The position numbers and the translations under genes are program-made. Source: Fictibacillus enclensis (lineage in GTDB: Bacteria > Bacillota > Bacilli > Bacillales > Fictibacillaceae). From it: a stretch of 64,000 nucleotides of DNA. Below, piece after piece: positions 36,678 through 46,008 of the stretch. Location: NCBI RefSeq assembly GCF_001457035.1, contig NZ_KQ758620.1, positions 310,001 through 374,000 of the forward strand, in the 5' to 3' direction. Position 1 is the stretch's first letter, and every line of letters starts with the position of its first letter. The notes beneath the pieces are model-generated. The model searched no databases and was not told the origin of the DNA. It saw only the letters and a list, made by a program, of their open reading frames with translations.

Positions 36678-37214
36678 TTGGGTGAGAAAGAAAAGATTTT
36701 TTATGAACGCGGAACAGAGGAACTGAAATTAAAAACGACGGTTGCTCAAAAACTGGTACGGGAATTGAATCATTGTGACATCGAAGACGAGGAAAAGAAA
36801 GACGAAATCGTTAGGGAACTGTTTGGAAGCGCCGGCGAAAAGCCCAGCCTTGAAGCTAATTTCCAATGTGACCTTGGCTACAATATTCATGTTGGTGACA
36901 ACTTCTATGCGGGCTATAACTGCACCATTTTGGATATGGCAGAAGTCAGAGTGGGAAACAATTGCATGATCGGTCCCAATGTGGGAATCTATACGGCAGG
37001 CCATTCCATTACACCGAAAGACCGGAATAAGACTGGATATGCCATTCCCATTACCATCGGGAATGACGTATGGATTGGCGGAAGCTGTGTCATTCTGGCC
37101 GGTGTGACGATTGGTGACCATTCCATTGTGGCAGCGGGTTCTGTTGTGACGAAAGATGTTCCCCCAGATACGGTTGTGGCTGGAAACCCAGCAAAAGTAA
37201 TTAAATCTATATAA
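36678..37214 (+). CDS. maltose/galactoside O-acetyltransferase-like protein
   Basis: 178-residue left-handed parallel beta-helix acyltransferase. Hexapeptide repeats run from about 75 to 175 ([24 protein letters not shown], written here in parts: [40 protein letters not shown]). The catalytic histidine is in TAGHSI. It ends with [10 protein letters not shown], as in Maa/LacA. TTG start at 36678 has AAAGGAGG eight bases upstream. It acetylates a sugar hydroxyl; the acceptor is not defined. Confidence 0.85.
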   Translation: MGEKEKIFYERGTEELKLKTTVAQKLVRELNHCDIEDEEKKDEIVRELFGSAGEKPSLEANFQCDLGYNIHVGDNFYAGYNCTILDMAEVRVGNNCMIGPNVGIYTAGHSITPKDRNKTGYAIPITIGNDVWIGGSCVILAGVTIGDHSIVAAGSVVTKDVPPDTVVAGNPAKVIKSI

Positions 37215-37217
37215 CAA

Positions 37218-37244
37218 AAAAGGCAGCGCATTTAGCTGCCTTTT
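37218..37244. terminator. bidirectional terminator
   Basis: AAAAGGCAGC / GCTGCCTTTT hairpin between convergent genes. Confidence 0.88.
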
Positions 37245-37252
37245 CCAATGGT

Positions 37253-37807
37253 CTATTCACATTGAAAGTCTTCCCTCAACAATCCCATCACGATCGTATC
37301 GTAATACTTCCCGTTAATATAAGAATGGTTTCTTAAGCGCCCTTCCACTTCAAATCGGCACTTTTCATATGAGCGGATCGCTCTCTTGTTTCCGCTCCAG
37401 GTGTCGAGTTGAATGCGTTCCAAATTCATCGTTTGGAATAAAAAGCGGATCAAGATTTTCATCGCATCTGTCCCATAGCCTTTGCCCCAATACTCTTTGT
37501 GGCCGATCCCGATTCCCACCGTGCAGCGCCTGGCAATCATGTTCAGTTCCCGGTAGCCAATGGATCCAATATGTTCCGGAGTATCTTCCACGGTATAAAT
37601 GGAAAACTCTCCTTCTTCCCGTTTATCCAGTTTGATGATCGATTGCTCATAGTCCGCTTCAATTTTTTCCATTGGCACATTGCTGAGGCGAAAGAAACCT
37701 GTACCGGCTTCGAACCGCGCCGTTTCCTCATCATTCCGCCAATCATAGGTTCGTTTATAATCGCCAAGTGACACCGGCCGCAGTTCGGTCTTCTGTCCAG
37801 TCATCAT
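37253..37807 (-). CDS. RimJ/RimL-type GNAT acetyltransferase
   Basis: 184 residues of the acetyltransf_3 branch: LRPVSLGDYKRTYDWRND at the N-terminus, then GIGIGHKEYWGKGYGTDAM as acetyl-CoA site, and GNKRAIRSYEKCRFEVEG. This branch includes ribosomal-protein N-acetyltransferases and detoxifying enzymes. Start ATG 37807 has AAGGACGGG upstream. Substrate unknown. Confidence 0.87.
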   Translation of the reverse strand: MMTGQKTELRPVSLGDYKRTYDWRNDEETARFEAGTGFFRLSNVPMEKIEADYEQSIIKLDKREEGEFSIYTVEDTPEHIGSIGYRELNMIARRCTVGIGIGHKEYWGKGYGTDAMKILIRFLFQTMNLERIQLDTWSGNKRAIRSYEKCRFEVEGRLRNHSYINGKYYDTIVMGLLREDFQCE

Positions 37808-37957
37808 GAATAACATCCCGTCCTTTTAATCGTTTTTTACAAATGGTGATCGGGTCATAAACACGATTCATGCGTACCATAAGCGTCACATCCCTTCAGA
37901 AAAATAAATTCCCTATTTCTTTCTTATTCTTATTTCAGAAAAGATTCCCTGCTGTTT

Positions 37958-38140
37958 CTAAAAAGCGACTTCAAATTCATCCACTTTGACAGCTGTTCCG
38001 GTGATTTGGATTTCCATTCGGTCGATTTCCTGCATCTCTTCCTCAGTCAGCTCATCGCCGTTCAGTACAACGCCTGCCGGATTGCCTTTATGAGGCACCT
38101 TGCTGAACGCTTCGTAATGATACACCTTAACTGTCTTCAT
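37958..38140 (-). pseudogene. PhzF-family remnant, both ends joined in frame
   Basis: 60 codons. Residues 1-40 ([20 protein letters not shown] and LTEEEMQEI) are the N-terminus of PhzF-type isomerases, including the proton-abstraction region. Residues 42-60 ([17 protein letters not shown]) resemble the C-terminal strand of the same family, which is normally 260-300 residues. About 200 codons are missing with frame kept. The start keeps AGGAGG nine bases upstream and lies 17 bp after the SDR gene, so a short peptide may still be made. Confidence 0.75.
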
Positions 38141-38156
38141 GTTTTCGGTCCTCCTC

Positions 38157-38921
38157 TTATTCCATAAAAGAGCCGCAGGTCAAATTGGCAATGGATCCGG
38201 TCATCGCACTGGCATGGTCAGAGGCCATCAAACAAGCGGCATTGGCTACTTCATTCAACTGTGGCAACCGGCCGAGTACTGTCCCGTCTTCCATGTAAGC
38301 CTTCACGTTGGCAACATCACCGCTCCATGTTTCCGGGATGGCATCCGGCCGCATACAAACCACACGCACACCCGCCGGGCCAATTTCGCCTGCCAGGCTG
38401 CGGGAAAATGCTTCTATCGCAGCACATGCGGTAGAGAAGCCTCCGGTCAAATGGTATCTGCGGTCGCGTCCTGACAGTACAGATGACGAAGAAGAAAGCG
38501 TCAAAATAACCCCGGATTTTTGCTGTACCATGTGGCGGGCCGCCGCTGTTCCTGTAAGGAAATGCGTTTTGATTCCTGTCAGAACAGGCACCGTAAAATC
38601 CTCGGCAGGCATATCCAGCAGCGGTGTCCCCTGCAGGTCGCCCCGAATCCATACGGCGTTAAATGAAATATCAATCCGCCCTGCTTTTTGTACAACCTCA
38701 TTCAAATGCTTCTCGATAGCCTCCTGATTCAGCGCATCAACTGGTGCCGCTTCAGCTGTTCCGCCTTCGCTTTTCATTTCTTCTACCACTTTTTGAAGAG
38801 AACTGAGGGTTCGTCCGGCCAAAAACACTTGTGCTCCTTCCCTCGCAAAAGCCCTGGCAACCGCACGACCGATCGATCCGGCTGCCCCGTAAACCACTGC
38901 ATTCTTGTTTTCCAGTAACAT
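38157..38921 (-). CDS. SDR-family protein lacking the catalytic Tyr-Lys pair
   Basis: 254-residue Rossmann protein. NAD(P) site [17 protein letters not shown] is present, and LTLSSSSSV aligns with the active-site serine strand. Where classical members have YxxxK, this reads [18 protein letters not shown], giving Phe for Tyr and Cys for Lys. Ordinary dehydrogenase chemistry is therefore doubtful; a binding, altered-substrate or reduced-activity role is possible. It heads an operon with the PhzF remnant. Confidence 0.82.
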   Translation of the reverse strand: MLLENKNAVVYGAAGSIGRAVARAFAREGAQVFLAGRTLSSLQKVVEEMKSEGGTAEAAPVDALNQEAIEKHLNEVVQKAGRIDISFNAVWIRGDLQGTPLLDMPAEDFTVPVLTGIKTHFLTGTAAARHMVQQKSGVILTLSSSSSVLSGRDRRYHLTGGFSTACAAIEAFSRSLAGEIGPAGVRVVCMRPDAIPETWSGDVANVKAYMEDGTVLGRLPQLNEVANAACLMASDHASAMTGSIANLTCGSFME

Positions 38922-39155
38922 AATTAATCCTCCCGTTCAAACTTTTTCACATGAAGGTTAATCCTGATGTAATGATGGAGAAAGCAAAGACAATAATGAT
39001 GAAGAGATTGATAGGTGAAGTAAGGAAAGGAATCTCATGGGGTTAAAAGATCTATGATTAGTATATCACCCCTACAAGCAGGCTGCGGTAATGTGATGAG
39101 AGGAATTTCCCAGCTTTCATCGAACCTATAGGAGGATACTAAAGGAGGCGGTAAT

Positions 39156-39884
39156 ATGTTAGTTGGCCACATCAAAGAACTGGTTCGCCATCCTGTGAAA
39201 TCGTTCTTCGGCGAAAGCGTACAGGAGACGCGGATCATGGATTATGGGTTGTACGGTGACCGCAGCCATGCTTTTTGGGATGAAACACGAAAGAACAAGT
39301 TTTTAACCATCACGCAATTTCCTGAGATGGTCCGGTACAAAGCGAGATTTTCAGGAGCAGAGTCCTTGGACCGTTATCCGAGTGTTGAGATCACTACACC
39401 CAAGGGCAGTGTGGTAGCGTGGGGAGATGAGGAGCTTATAAAGGAACTGGAAGAACGATCACAACGAAAGCTGTTACCCGTTTCCTATACTCCAACGCAT
39501 GTCCCTTTAGGTCCGATTGAGGAAGAACATCTGCAATTGGTAACCGACGCTTCCCTGGACAAATTGAAGGAACTGGCAGGAAAACAAATGATAGAGCACC
39601 GGCGGTTTCGCCCCAATCTATACCTATCACTTATCGAAAAAAATCCATTCGTTGAGGAAACCTGGTTTGGAAAACGAATGAAAATCGGAGACGACGTAGA
39701 AATTCAGTTACTGCGGCATTGTGAACGGTGTTCCATCATCACGTATCATCCTGAAAATGCCGAACGGGATGCTTCTTTACTAAAAACAGTAGCGAAAGAA
39801 CGACAGAATCACTTTGGTGTTTATGCTTCTGTCATCAAAACCGGTACAGTGCGTGTGGGTGATGCAGCCTATCTAGTTGTTTAA
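39156..39884 (+). CDS. MOSC-domain protein
   Basis: 242 residues with a MOSC N-terminal beta-barrel (about 1-95, starting VGHIKELVRHPVKSF) and a C-terminal MOSC domain (about 110-240). The likely sulfur-carrier cysteine lies in HCERCSIITYHPE. Relatives (YcbX, YiiM, mARC) handle molybdenum cofactor with sulfur or reduce N-hydroxy compounds. AAAGGAGG lies upstream of ATG. A DinB gene follows 30 bp downstream, likely in one transcript. Confidence 0.85.
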   Translation: MLVGHIKELVRHPVKSFFGESVQETRIMDYGLYGDRSHAFWDETRKNKFLTITQFPEMVRYKARFSGAESLDRYPSVEITTPKGSVVAWGDEELIKELEERSQRKLLPVSYTPTHVPLGPIEEEHLQLVTDASLDKLKELAGKQMIEHRRFRPNLYLSLIEKNPFVEETWFGKRMKIGDDVEIQLLRHCERCSIITYHPENAERDASLLKTVAKERQNHFGVYASVIKTGTVRVGDAAYLVV

Positions 39885-39914
39885 AAAACTTTTAAAAATG
39901 AGAGGAAATTGTCC

Positions 39915-40373
39915 ATGGAACATGTGATCAGTGGAATAAACCATTGGATACTTGAATTGCCGCGAGCGCTGGGACAGATGTCTGAAACAGAAACATCTCA
40001 TCGTCCTGCGCCAAATAAATGGTCCAAAAAGGAGATTGTGGGGCATTTATGTGATTCGGCAATCAATAATATGACCCGATTCATTAAGATACAGTACGAG
40101 GAACAGCCCTATGTAATCCAAACGTATGATCAGGACCAATGGGTGTCGGAACAACATTATCAGGAACAGACGCTTGAAAAGATACTAACCCTTTTTATTG
40201 TCTTTAATCAGCAAATTATAACAATTCTTTCAAGCGTTCCAAAAGAGAAATTATCATACCTTTGTAATATTGGAAGTCATCAACAGGAAACCTTCGAGTG
40301 GCTAATCAACGATTATCTTGTACATATGGAACATCATATAAACAATCAAATTCTAACCAGAAATAAAGCATAA
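39915..40373 (+). CDS. DinB/YfiT-family metal-binding protein
   Basis: 152-residue four-helix-bundle protein. The metal histidines are expected in VGHLCDSAINN (first helix pair) and YLVHMEHHINNQ (C-terminal helix). PAPNKWSKKEIVGHL is typical of DinB-like thiol-transferase-related proteins. ATG at 39915 with GAGGAAA upstream; earlier TTG at 39909 is less likely. The family uses bacillithiol or unknown thiols in some members; the role is not known here. Confidence 0.82.
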   Translation: MEHVISGINHWILELPRALGQMSETETSHRPAPNKWSKKEIVGHLCDSAINNMTRFIKIQYEEQPYVIQTYDQDQWVSEQHYQEQTLEKILTLFIVFNQQIITILSSVPKEKLSYLCNIGSHQQETFEWLINDYLVHMEHHINNQILTRNKA

Positions 40374-40375
40374 AA

Positions 40376-40400
40376 AAAAGGACCAATACCGGCCCTTTTT
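40376..40400. terminator. bidirectional terminator
   Basis: AAAAGG.CC / GG.CCTTTT hairpin with A- and T-runs between convergent dinB-like and AKR genes. Confidence 0.7.
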
Positions 40401-40404
40401 TGTA

Positions 40405-41247
40405 TTAAAAATCAAAATTGTCCGGATCTGGTCCTACCCGCAGGTTTTCGTTCAACGCGTCAATTTGATTCATTTCTTCTGTTGTTAATTCAAAATCAAA
40501 GACTTCCGAGTTTTGGATAATGCGGTGTTCTTTTGTGGATTTTGGAATGGTAACTACACCATTTTGCAGATCCCAGCGTAAAATCACTTGAGCTACACTC
40601 TTATGGTGAGCGTCAGCAATTTCCTTCAGTACCGGGTGATCCAGCAATTGTCCCTGCATAAGCGGAGACCACGCTTCCAGCTGAATACCTTGAGACTTGC
40701 AGAACTCTTGAAGCTCTTTTTGCGTGAGCTTTGGATGATATTCCACCTGGTTGATCATCGGTTTGATTTCGGCATCCTTCATTAATTCTTCGAGATGGTG
40801 AATTTGAAAATTACTTACACCGATCGCTTTTACTTTGCCTTGTTTATAAAGCATTTCAAGAGCTCTCCAAGCATCTTTAAACTTGCCTTCCACCGGCCAG
40901 TGTATGAGGTACAAATCGAGATATTCAAGATCGAGCTTTCTCAAGCTTTCCTCGTACGCGGCGATTGTTTTTTCATATCCCAGTTCAGAGTTCCATACCT
41001 TGGAGGTCACGAACAAATCTTCCCTGGAAAGTCCTGCTTCCGCAAGTCCTTCCTTGATCCCGGTTCCGACGCCTTCTTCATTTTCGTAAATCGCTGCAGT
41101 ATCGATGCTGCGGTAACCGTTTTTGATGGCTGCTTTCACAGCATTCACAAGCTCCGGTCCTTCCTCTACTTTAAACACCCCAAGTCCGAACCAGGGCATT
41201 TTTACTCCATTATGCAAAGTGGTTGTATCCTGTAAATGATTGGCCAC
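40405..41247 (-). CDS. aldo/keto reductase (YtbE/YvgN-like)
   Basis: About 280 residues, NADPH-dependent reductase of AKR5-type. The catalytic tetrad is seen as Asp and Tyr in SIDTAAIYENEEG, Lys in VTSKVWN and His in YLIHWP. The cofactor loop is TIPKSTKEHRIIQN. GTG at 41247 has AGGAGG seven bases upstream, better than the GTG/ATG further up. B. subtilis YtbE and YvgN act on methylglyoxal and related aldehydes. A large dyad resembling HxlR-type control lies upstream. Confidence 0.88.
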   Translation of the reverse strand: MANHLQDTTTLHNGVKMPWFGLGVFKVEEGPELVNAVKAAIKNGYRSIDTAAIYENEEGVGTGIKEGLAEAGLSREDLFVTSKVWNSELGYEKTIAAYEESLRKLDLEYLDLYLIHWPVEGKFKDAWRALEMLYKQGKVKAIGVSNFQIHHLEELMKDAEIKPMINQVEYHPKLTQKELQEFCKSQGIQLEAWSPLMQGQLLDHPVLKEIADAHHKSVAQVILRWDLQNGVVTIPKSTKEHRIIQNSEVFDFELTTEEMNQIDALNENLRVGPDPDNFDF

Positions 41248-41321
41248 ACTAATTCCTCCTATGCTTGAGCTTATCAAACAAGGTCTATTATTTCCCATAA
41301 TGAAGGTATTGAGAAGTACGC

Positions 41322-41388
41322 ACTTTTCAGTATCGTAGGCACCTAAAGGTTTTATGGGAACTTTTTAGTGCCTGTACTATAGAAAAGT
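41322..41388. promoter_or_regulatory. 67 bp segmented dyad upstream of the AKR gene
   Basis: Three pairs of arms share one centre near 41355: ACTTTTC/GAAAAGT (41322-41328, 41382-41388), GGCAC/GTGCC (41338-41342, 41368-41372), and TAAA/TTTA. Such structure suits two or more dimers of a regulator such as HxlR type. No regulator gene is adjacent on either side. Confidence 0.5.
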
Positions 41389-41471
41389 TTGGTTTTTAAC
41401 CAGGAAAATAGTTGCAGGTAATAAGTGCCGGTTATAAAATAGAACTACATACATAAAAAGGAAGTGTACAA

Positions 41472-41744
41472 ATGAAAAAAGTCAGCGCCGTTCTTTTAAC
41501 CTTCGGGCTCGTGGTTAGTTTATCCAGTGGTCTCTCTGCAGAAGCCAAAACATCTGTTGCCAAAGTAAAAACCTATAAAAACTGCACGGAGATGCATAAG
41601 GATTACAAAGGTGGAGTATCCCGCGCCAAAAACGTTAGGAACAAAGGCGGCAAAACCAGATATAAGCCTCATGTATCCAAGGCGCTTTATGATGCAAATA
41701 AAAAAAGCGACAGAGACAAAGATCTTATCGCTTGTGAACAATAA
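41472..41744 (+). CDS. secreted excalibur-domain protein
   Basis: 90-residue exported protein: signal peptide of about 25 residues (MKKVSAVLLTFGLVVSLSSG, cleavage after AEA), then one excalibur domain with YKNCTEMHKDY at the start and DANKKSDRDKDLIACEQ at the end, the two cysteines forming a likely disulfide and the Asp-rich loop a calcium site. Often such domains are attached to nucleases; here it stands alone. Function unknown. Confidence 0.87.
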   Translation: MKKVSAVLLTFGLVVSLSSGLSAEAKTSVAKVKTYKNCTEMHKDYKGGVSRAKNVRNKGGKTRYKPHVSKALYDANKKSDRDKDLIACEQ

Positions 41745-41781
41745 AAAAACAGACTTTCAGAAATCCTGAAAGTCTGTTTTT
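41745..41781. terminator. bidirectional terminator
   Basis: AAAAACAGACTTTCAG / CTGAAAGTCTGTTTTT, 16-base arms, between convergent genes. Confidence 0.95.
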
Positions 41782-41784
41782 ACT

Positions 41785-43142
41785 TTATGCCGCTGTTTCT
41801 TCCCCAGTTTCATAATGCCGCCCCGTTCTAGCCACCTTATTCCAGGCCTTTCGGTTGAAGAAATAGTCCACCGTGCCAAAAATAACAGCAAACATAGTGA
41901 TGAAGCGATAGAAGAAAATATCAAAGATAATCACCATCAGCAAAGGATACGTATCCTTTTCCTGAAAAGCATAGCCATGCCTCTCGCTCATGCCAATGGC
42001 GACCATATCATAAACCAGGCCGACACCCAAAATATAAGCCACATATAGTAAAAGGAAGGTCCATGAGAACAGCTTTCCGTCCAGACCATCCATAACCAAT
42101 ACGCCTGTCATAATATAAACCGCCATTGTACCGGCAAAGAACCCTTCAAACAAATAGAAAAAGGACACCGGTTTGGTGAACAGCGTTTTAAGTAAAAACG
42201 GTCCAAAATAAAAAAGGCAATCCACAAAGGCTTTTTGCCAGCGCACTCTTTGCTTGAAAAGGTCTTTCCAGTTCTCCGGCAACTCTGTGTAACATACCGC
42301 ATCCCGTATAAGCAGCACTTTACTCTTCTTATGCTTGGCCATGTATTTATGCATCTTCAGCGTAATATCAATATCCTCACCGACGGTCGATCGGTAACCG
42401 CCTACATCAAGTAAGGCTTTCTTTGTAAAAATTCCAAAAGCACCGGATATGACAGCCAGTGCTTTGAAACGTGCCAATGAAACTTTATTGACATAAAATG
42501 CCTTCATAAAGTCTAGTGCCTGCGCCCGTATCAGCATATTGGCACTCTTTAGAGACAGGCCTTCCATAGGCTTTTGGACTTTTGTTTGAAGCACGTGCAC
42601 AACTCCGCCCGCCGCAATGACATTTTCATCCGAAAACGCCTGGTTTACTGCAGGTAACGCCTCATCCGTTAAGATTGTATCCGCATCAAGGGTGACAACG
42701 AGCGGCTGGCTGGAATATTCGATGCCGGCGTTCAATGCATCTGCCTTTCCCCCATTTACCTTATCCAGCACAAAGATGTGTGGATAATATTCCGATTGGT
42801 ACACGCCCTTTACGTTCCTGTGCTGCAAATGCAGGGTATGAGCCTTCATGCAGGGCGTTAAGTTTAACAACGAATCGAGCCTGGCAAACGTCTTGTCTGA
42901 AGAACCGTCATTAATATAAAGAATTTCCGTCTTCGCATAGGAAAGTGTCTTCATGCTGCTGACTGACGTCTCAATGATTCCTTCTTCGTTATAGCACGGA
43001 ATAAGTATACTGACTCCCTTTTCTTCCAATGTTCTTCTTTTCCGCTCAAGGCTGTCCCGTCTGAACAGGGGCAGGCAATGAACAGAGTGCAGAAAGGAAA
43101 TGCGATCGATATAAAAATGAAAAAATACCACAAATAGTCCAA
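41785..43142 (-). pseudogene. processive GT2 glycosyltransferase with N-terminal frameshift
   Basis: Membrane glycosyltransferase of BcsA/NodC type. The catalytic domain shows VSILIPCYNEEG, LYINDGSSD, TLDADT, GEDIDIT and QRVRWQ, all complete, followed by about four transmembrane segments. The ribosome binding site AGGAGG is seven bases before TTG at 43142, whose frame gives DYLWYFFIFISIAF, the expected first membrane helix, and then derails. The catalytic frame is open only from about 43131 (GTG, 18 bases from the site). The two frames must join near 43100. Either a mutation, a sequencing slip, or a poor N-terminus. The product was probably a beta-linked polysaccharide. Confidence 0.75.
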
Positions 43143-43395
43143 CTCAAATCCTCCTAAACCCATAAATTAAAATGATATAACTATAATAATTGGAACTTAA
43201 AAAGGTTTTTTAGTGGGTCGTTGAACGATTCAAGGATTAGGTCATTATATGCCAAACTCAAATATTATTCAGTATTACTAAATGATACTTTATTCAAAAA
43301 GCAAATGACCTATGAAGGGTAAAAAGTTTATTAGTAGAACTTAAGCATCTGCAAATTCTTTTAAAAATATATTACTATCTTGTCTCAGGCTAATA

Positions 43396-43848
43396 TCATT
43401 TCAATCTCAACCAATGGGTAGATTGGGGATATCTTGATTCTTGAATGAACCCGAATGAAGTGTAGAATTTGTCTCCCCGCTCTGTATCCGTATTCAGCAC
43501 CAGTACGTGAAAATGGAGGTTGGCCTCATGGATGATCCTTTTCAGCAAAAGCTTTCCGATACCCATCCTTCGAAACGTGGAGGATACATAAAATCTTCTT
43601 AATCTCCCAACTGATGTCTCGGTTGCATAGGGATCACGATTAAGCCCGCCAATGGCCACACATTGACCGTCTTGATCAAATACACCCCACAGGGACTCCC
43701 CTCGCTGGTCAAAGGCATTACTGCCGTTCTTGTAATCACGGATTAACCGGTCGAGAAAACGAAAGCCTTCCCGTTTACTCTCCTCAACCAAATGAGTGAG
43801 TTCCTCCTCATTCAGGTTATCCATTTGTTTAACGGTGAATTGTTCCAT
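43396..43848 (-). CDS. GNAT-family acetyltransferase
   Basis: 150 residues. The acetyl-CoA segment is YVSSTFRRMGIGKLLLKRII, followed by LNTDTERGDKFYTSFGF. GGLNRDPYATE precedes it. The start codon overlaps the stop of the Nudix gene (TAATG), so the two are coupled. The 43164-43395 gap downstream is AT-rich; the only structure I see is TAGGTCATT near 43236 facing AATGACCTA near 43304. Confidence 0.85.
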   Translation of the reverse strand: MEQFTVKQMDNLNEEELTHLVEESKREGFRFLDRLIRDYKNGSNAFDQRGESLWGVFDQDGQCVAIGGLNRDPYATETSVGRLRRFYVSSTFRRMGIGKLLLKRIIHEANLHFHVLVLNTDTERGDKFYTSFGFIQESRYPQSTHWLRLK

Positions 43849-44297
43849 TACTGGGCTGCTGGGATGGCTTGTTTTTGTTTACGCAGCGTTTCGGCTTCCT
43901 TAATACTTTCAGTGAGCCAGATCGGCGTTTTAGGATGATTTAGTATTTCCTCTTCAGAAAGCCAGTGCAACGACTCAACCTCATCGGGACTTTTTACAAA
44001 CGGCGTACAGTCATCCAGTTCACATAAGAAAACCAGATCAATAACTTCTCGGCCGTCCTCAAGCGTAAACATCGTGCTGCGGACATATTGAAGCTCGCCT
44101 TTTACTGTCGCTCCGACCTCTTCAAAAAGCTCTCTTTTTACGCTCGCCTCCAGATTATTGACAGACTCCCCTGCCGGGTCCACCTTTCCGCCCACGAAGG
44201 CAAGCAGTCCTCCTGCATGGTCTTCTTTTAAGCTGCGTTCAATAATTAGCCATTGATCATCTTTGTATACTGCGGCTTCTACGTTTACGACAAACAT
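43848..44297 (-). CDS. Nudix hydrolase
   Basis: 149-residue pyrophosphohydrolase. The Nudix box reads GKVDPAGESVNNLEASVKRE then LFEEVGA (about 38-63) and keeps the catalytic RELxEE core. It opens with FVVNVEAAVYKDDQWLII. It is coupled to a GNAT gene downstream. Substrates are likely nucleoside diphosphates linked to another moiety, undefined. Confidence 0.87.
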   Translation of the reverse strand: MFVVNVEAAVYKDDQWLIIERSLKEDHAGGLLAFVGGKVDPAGESVNNLEASVKRELFEEVGATVKGELQYVRSTMFTLEDGREVIDLVFLCELDDCTPFVKSPDEVESLHWLSEEEILNHPKTPIWLTESIKEAETLRKQKQAIPAAQ

Positions 44298-44372
44298 ATA
44301 ATCCTCCCCCTTAAACTTAATTCCAACTCTATTTATACTTCATAAAGCTGTTTTTTCCTTTTATTAGGACAA

Positions 44373-44398
44373 AAAAAGCCAGGCTAATGCCTGACTTT
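44373..44398 (-). terminator. terminator beyond phased array 2
   Basis: AAAG.CAGGC TAAT GCCTG.CTTT hairpin followed by seven Ts on the minus strand. It is 215 bp downstream of the CorC-like stop codon, with the array between. Confidence 0.75.
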
Positions 44399-44435
44399 GC
44401 TGTTTTTATATCGTTTATTTTACCCATAATTTAAC

Positions 44436-44534
44436 TTACTCTCAAAAAGCCTTCATTTATTCTCAAAAAAACTTTTTTATTCTCGAACTAGGTCACTTTA
44501 TTCTCAAATTTGGGTGAAATATTCTCAAACGGAT
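44436..44534 (-). repeat. phased repeat array 2 (five units, 20-21 bp)
   Basis: The core TTATTCTCAAA (first unit TTACTCTCAAA, third TTATTCTCGAA) recurs with CTC at 44441, 44462, 44482, 44503 and 44524: intervals 21, 20, 21, 21. The 9-10 bases between cores are unrelated. On the minus strand the core is TTTGAGAATAA. Confidence 0.85.
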
Positions 44535-44612
44535 TAACCCTAATGCATTTCGACTAATTTCGACGTATTCTTTTACTAGGATACGAGCGGTTCATCCATC
44601 GCTAGACCTATG

Positions 44613-45923
44613 TTAATTCGCTTCAGATGGCTGTTCTTCCATTTCACGTACCTGAATCTTTTTGATCTGGTGGCCATCCATTCCTACTACTTTAAATTCA
44701 TATTTTTCATGCCGGACTATATCGCCTGTCTGAATGTCTGAGTTCATGGAAAGTATCCAGCCGCCGATTGTGTCCAGATCGGTTTCATCGATATCCAGGG
44801 CATACATATCATTAACGTCTTCGATCAGCACTTTGCCGTCGAGCATTCTCGTTTTGGCGTTCACATTCAGGATCATTGGGGATTCATCCTGGTCAAATTC
44901 ATCCCGGATTTCACCGACCAGCTCTTCCAAAATATCCTCAATCGTGACCAGACCTGATGTTCCGCCGTACTCATCCATCAGGATGGCCATATGGGCGCGT
45001 TTCTTCTGCATTTTGGTTAACAGCTCTTGAATAGGAATGTTCTCAAACACGCTCAAAACCGGACGGGTATACTCCTCGAGCGGCACCGCCTGTTTTCCTT
45101 TCATGACGCCATGGAACAATTCCTTCGAGTTGATCATTCCCAAAATCTCGTCTTTATCCTCACCGACAACGGGATAGCGGGTAAATTGCTCCTGAATGAT
45201 GGTTTCAAAAGCTTCGTCCAGGCTTTGGCCCGCCTGAAGAGTAACAATTTCCGTTCGGGGCACCATGATTTCTTTGGCGAGCCGATTATCAAACTCAAAT
45301 ACATTGTTCACATAGCTGAATTCTGATTTATTGATCTCTCCGCTTTTATAGCTTTCACTTAAAATGGAACGCAGTTCTTCTTCTGAGTGTGCCATTTCAT
45401 GCTCGGAGGCTGCTTGAAATCCAAACAATTTTACAAACAGCTGGGCGCTTCCGTTCAATGCCCAGATGAAAGGGTACATGATTTGGTAAAAGAAGAGAAG
45501 CGGACGGGATAACAGCAAACTGACACTTTCCGCTTTTTGAATGGCAATGGTTTTTGGCGCCAGCTCACCCAGCACGACATGCAAGAAGGTAATGGAAGCA
45601 AACGCAATGATAAACGAGATAGTCTTCGCCAAAGCTGCTGAAAGCTCCAGGTTCACAAACAAGGGGTGAAGCAAGTGTTCGACCGTTGGTTCACCGAGCC
45701 ACCCCAGGCCGAGTGCCGTAATCGTAATCCCCAGCTGACAGGCTGACAGAGATCCATCAAGGTTGGTTATGACTTTTTTGGCTGCAACTGCATTTCGGTT
45801 CCCTTCCGCCACCAGCTGATCAATCCGGGTAATACGCACACGGATGATCGAGAATTCTGCAGCTACGAAGAACGCAGTAAGAAGGATCAGTACCGCAACC
45901 ATGAATAAATTAAATATGTCCAA
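44613..45923 (-). CDS. HlyC/CorC-family (CNNM-type) transporter
   Basis: About 436 residues: a DUF21 membrane domain with four helices (about 1-190, starting [18 protein letters not shown]), two CBS domains (about 205-330, [11 protein letters not shown] and [18 protein letters not shown]) and a C-terminal CorC_HlyC domain (about 350-430). Relatives (MpfA/YhdP, YugS) export magnesium. TTG at 45923 has GGAGAGG seven bases upstream; an ATG five codons earlier has no site. Confidence 0.88.
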   Translation of the reverse strand: MDIFNLFMVAVLILLTAFFVAAEFSIIRVRITRIDQLVAEGNRNAVAAKKVITNLDGSLSACQLGITITALGLGWLGEPTVEHLLHPLFVNLELSAALAKTISFIIAFASITFLHVVLGELAPKTIAIQKAESVSLLLSRPLLFFYQIMYPFIWALNGSAQLFVKLFGFQAASEHEMAHSEEELRSILSESYKSGEINKSEFSYVNNVFEFDNRLAKEIMVPRTEIVTLQAGQSLDEAFETIIQEQFTRYPVVGEDKDEILGMINSKELFHGVMKGKQAVPLEEYTRPVLSVFENIPIQELLTKMQKKRAHMAILMDEYGGTSGLVTIEDILEELVGEIRDEFDQDESPMILNVNAKTRMLDGKVLIEDVNDMYALDIDETDLDTIGGWILSMNSDIQTGDIVRHEKYEFKVVGMDGHQIKKIQVREMEEQPSEAN

Positions 45924-46008
45924 TAAGATCCTCTCCATCCCAAAGGATAAAGAGGTTCCACCTCCCAGGTAAAAAATAATTGATCTTTTTCCTTTGTATT
46001 AAATTACG

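Noticed and set aside
38951-39046. 31-codon plus-strand frame (MKVNPDVMMEKAK) before the MOSC gene
   Set aside because: No ribosome binding site and biased Met/Lys composition; probably chance.
43236-43312. TAGGTCATT/AATGACCTA inverted repeat
   Set aside because: Arms of nine bases are about 60 bp apart in AT-rich DNA without a dedicated promoter; could be chance.
44436-44534. CRISPR array
   Set aside because: Cores are only 8-11 bp, units 20-21 bp, and no cas gene is near; geometry does not fit CRISPR.
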